Of a DNA stretch of 64,000 nucleotides, positions 63,182-64,000 are shown piece after piece. The notes under the pieces were generated by a model. That model saw nothing but the letters and a program-made list of their open reading frames with translations. It had not been told where the DNA came from and made no database searches. The position numbers were made by a program, and so were the translations under genes. Source of the DNA: Neptunomonas qingdaonensis (GTDB lineage Bacteria > Pseudomonadota > Gammaproteobacteria > Pseudomonadales > Balneatricaceae); NCBI RefSeq assembly GCF_900113275.1, contig NZ_FOOU01000001.1, forward strand, positions 372,001 to 436,000, read 5' to 3'. Position 1 is the stretch's first letter, and every line of letters begins with the position of its first letter.

Positions 63182-63799
63182 TTAAAGCTTCTTCTCTAAT
63201 GCGCGGATACGTGCGGCGAGGCGCTCTGCGCGATCTTTTAAATGATCGACCTCTTGCATGAATGCCTCGGCTTCTGGGCGTGTGGGCAGTAATTGGGCTT
63301 CTTCCTGAATATATTCGTGAATATTTTCGCTGAAGCTGTTGCCGATACGTTTTACAAAGCTCAGCTGACTTTTGCTGAGCTCACTGAGCTGATGGGCAGG
63401 CAGATCACCGATGTAATCGGCTAAGAGTGCTTCCCAGTCGATATGTGTTTCAGCTAAGAGTTGCTGAAATTGATTAGCCAGTGAGGTTTCGCCGCTGACT
63501 ATGATGCCATTGCCGAAAAAGTGCTCGGCTTTATTATCACTGCTGATGAGTTGCAGGAGACGGTTGGATGAGCCGCTCAGCGTCACGTCGGCATCGCCTT
63601 CAAAGTGCGCCTGCAGTTGAACGCCGGCATTAAAGGGGATAATAAAGAGCGACTGGTTCAGGTCTGTCGCTTCAATCCGGATAACCTTGCCGGTAAGACG
63701 TTTTAATGTCTGGCAGGTGACAGAGTCGCTCTGTAATAGTGTGTTGATGGCCGACTCAAGCGGAGTCAGTAGTAGGGCATGCAGCATATCATTGGCCAT
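63182..63799 (-). CDS. ubiJ: Ubiquinone biosynthesis accessory protein UbiJ
   Basis: UbiJ has an SCP2 lipid-binding domain and helps assemble the ubiquinone synthesis complex. I use ATG 63799 (MANDMLHALLLTPLESAINT); the in-frame TTG one codon upstream is an unlikely start. GGAGAG precedes it. The 205-residue protein has the SCP2 part (about 20-120, ITLLQSDSVTCQTLKRLTGKVIRIEATDLNQ-like, VTLSGSSNRLLQLI) and a C-terminal coiled coil (EAFMQEVDHLKDRAERLAARIRALEKK in parts). It is directly downstream of ubiE, the typical ubiE-ubiJ order. Confidence 0.93.
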   Translation of the reverse strand: MANDMLHALLLTPLESAINTLLQSDSVTCQTLKRLTGKVIRIEATDLNQSLFIIPFNAGVQLQAHFEGDADVTLSGSSNRLLQLISSDNKAEHFFGNGIIVSGETSLANQFQQLLAETHIDWEALLADYIGDLPAHQLSELSKSQLSFVKRIGNSFSENIHEYIQEEAQLLPTRPEAEAFMQEVDHLKDRAERLAARIRALEKKL

Positions 63800-63813
63800 C
63801 AATTGTCTCTCCG

Positions 63814-64000
63814 TTATGGTTTGATACCCGTGTGCAGAGCAACGACACCACCGGTCATATTCTGATATTTACAATTCACCAGCCCTGCATCCTGCATCAT
63901 GCTTTTCAGTGTTTCCTGATCAGGATGCATGCGAATCGATTCCGCCAAATATTTGTAGCTTTCAGAATCGCCGGCAATCAGTTGACCCATTTTAGGTAAA
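63814..64000 (-). CDS. ubiE: Ubiquinone/menaquinone biosynthesis C-methyltransferase UbiE (partial, N-terminus outside window)
   Basis: Only the last 61 codons are in the window. The minus-strand reading ends in [40 protein letters not shown] and [15 protein letters not shown] followed by a stop at 63814. This is the UbiE C-terminus, including the substrate-region motif SIRMHPDQ. UbiE C-methylates a benzoquinone intermediate of ubiquinone synthesis. It lies 14 bases upstream of the ubiJ start on the same strand. Confidence 0.93.
   Translation of the reverse strand, partial: LPKMGQLIAGDSESYKYLAESIRMHPDQETLKSMMQDAGLVNCKYQNMTGGVVALHTGIKP

Noticed and set aside
1-64000. tRNA or rRNA genes, insertion sequences, prophage or other mobile elements
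   Set aside because: I read the gaps for cloverleaf features, terminal inverted repeats and transposase or integrase genes and found none that I could support.

Overview
The window is a continuous stretch of chromosome from a gammaproteobacterium. It has moderate GC content, is densely coded, and shows no insertion sequences, phage genes, CRISPR arrays, rRNA or tRNA genes that I could recognise. The gene orders yggT-proC-yggS/pilTU, pyrC'-pyrB-pyrR-ruvX-yqgE-tonB-gshB-rsmE, tkt-epd-pgk-fba and the coxBA-ctaG-coxC-surf1-ctaAB block resemble Pseudomonas and Oceanospirillales. My best guess is a marine Oceanospirillaceae-type organism (Amphritea/Neptunomonas/Neptuniibacter-like). That placement is an inference from synteny and protein flavour, not a database result.

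Layout. 1-4.3 kb: a partial yggT, proC and yggS, divergent from the twitching-motility ATPases pilT and pilU. 4.4-11 kb: a long minus-strand run with pyrimidine synthesis (a catalytically degenerate PyrC', PyrB, PyrR), RuvX, YqgE, a TonB-like protein, GshB and RsmE. 11-14.5 kb: a Cache-HAMP-EAL c-di-GMP protein and metK. 14.9-20.4 kb: tkt, epd, pgk and fba (central carbon metabolism) on the plus strand. 20.4-25.7 kb: MarC, DUF937, YitT, a cold-shock protein, a sirtuin and a CPA1 antiporter. 26-32.3 kb: a 5-oxoproline / D-glutamate cluster: DUF1445 protein, pxpA, pxpB, pxpC, DUF4392 protein, a LysR regulator and a D-amino-acid transaminase. 32.4-41.5 kb: an aa3/caa3-type cytochrome c oxidase operon with haem A synthesis and assembly genes. 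41.5-47.3 kb: an EamA exporter, an unknown protein containing an in-frame 18-bp minisatellite, an outer-membrane protein, an HdfR-like LysR, an ECF sigma factor with no visible anti-sigma, and an AstE/AspA-family deacylase. 47.4-56.4 kb: glcB, a thioesterase, a giant MscS channel, an alpha/beta hydrolase, serA and ppnP. 56.4-64 kb: a LysR/MFS divergent pair, ogt, a GGDEF protein, ppiC, a FAH-family enzyme, a DUF2927 protein, hemJ, ubiJ and the 3' end of ubiE.

How the genes fit together. The most interesting set is at 26-32 kb. The two domains that are fused in animal mitochondrial D-glutamate cyclase (DUF1445 and DUF4392) are encoded here as separate proteins on either side of the three 5-oxoprolinase subunit genes. 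A D-amino-acid transaminase, which would make D-glutamate from other D-amino acids, lies next door behind a LysR gene. Together they suggest a route D-amino acids -> D-glutamate -> 5-oxoproline -> L-glutamate, with one unexplained stereochemical step. A second point of note is an oxidase operon that lacks SenC/Sco after ctaB but carries a small membrane-anchored protein with a Sco-like CxxxC motif. Several perfect palindromes and phased short repeats lie in intergenic DNA and are listed as candidate regulatory sites.
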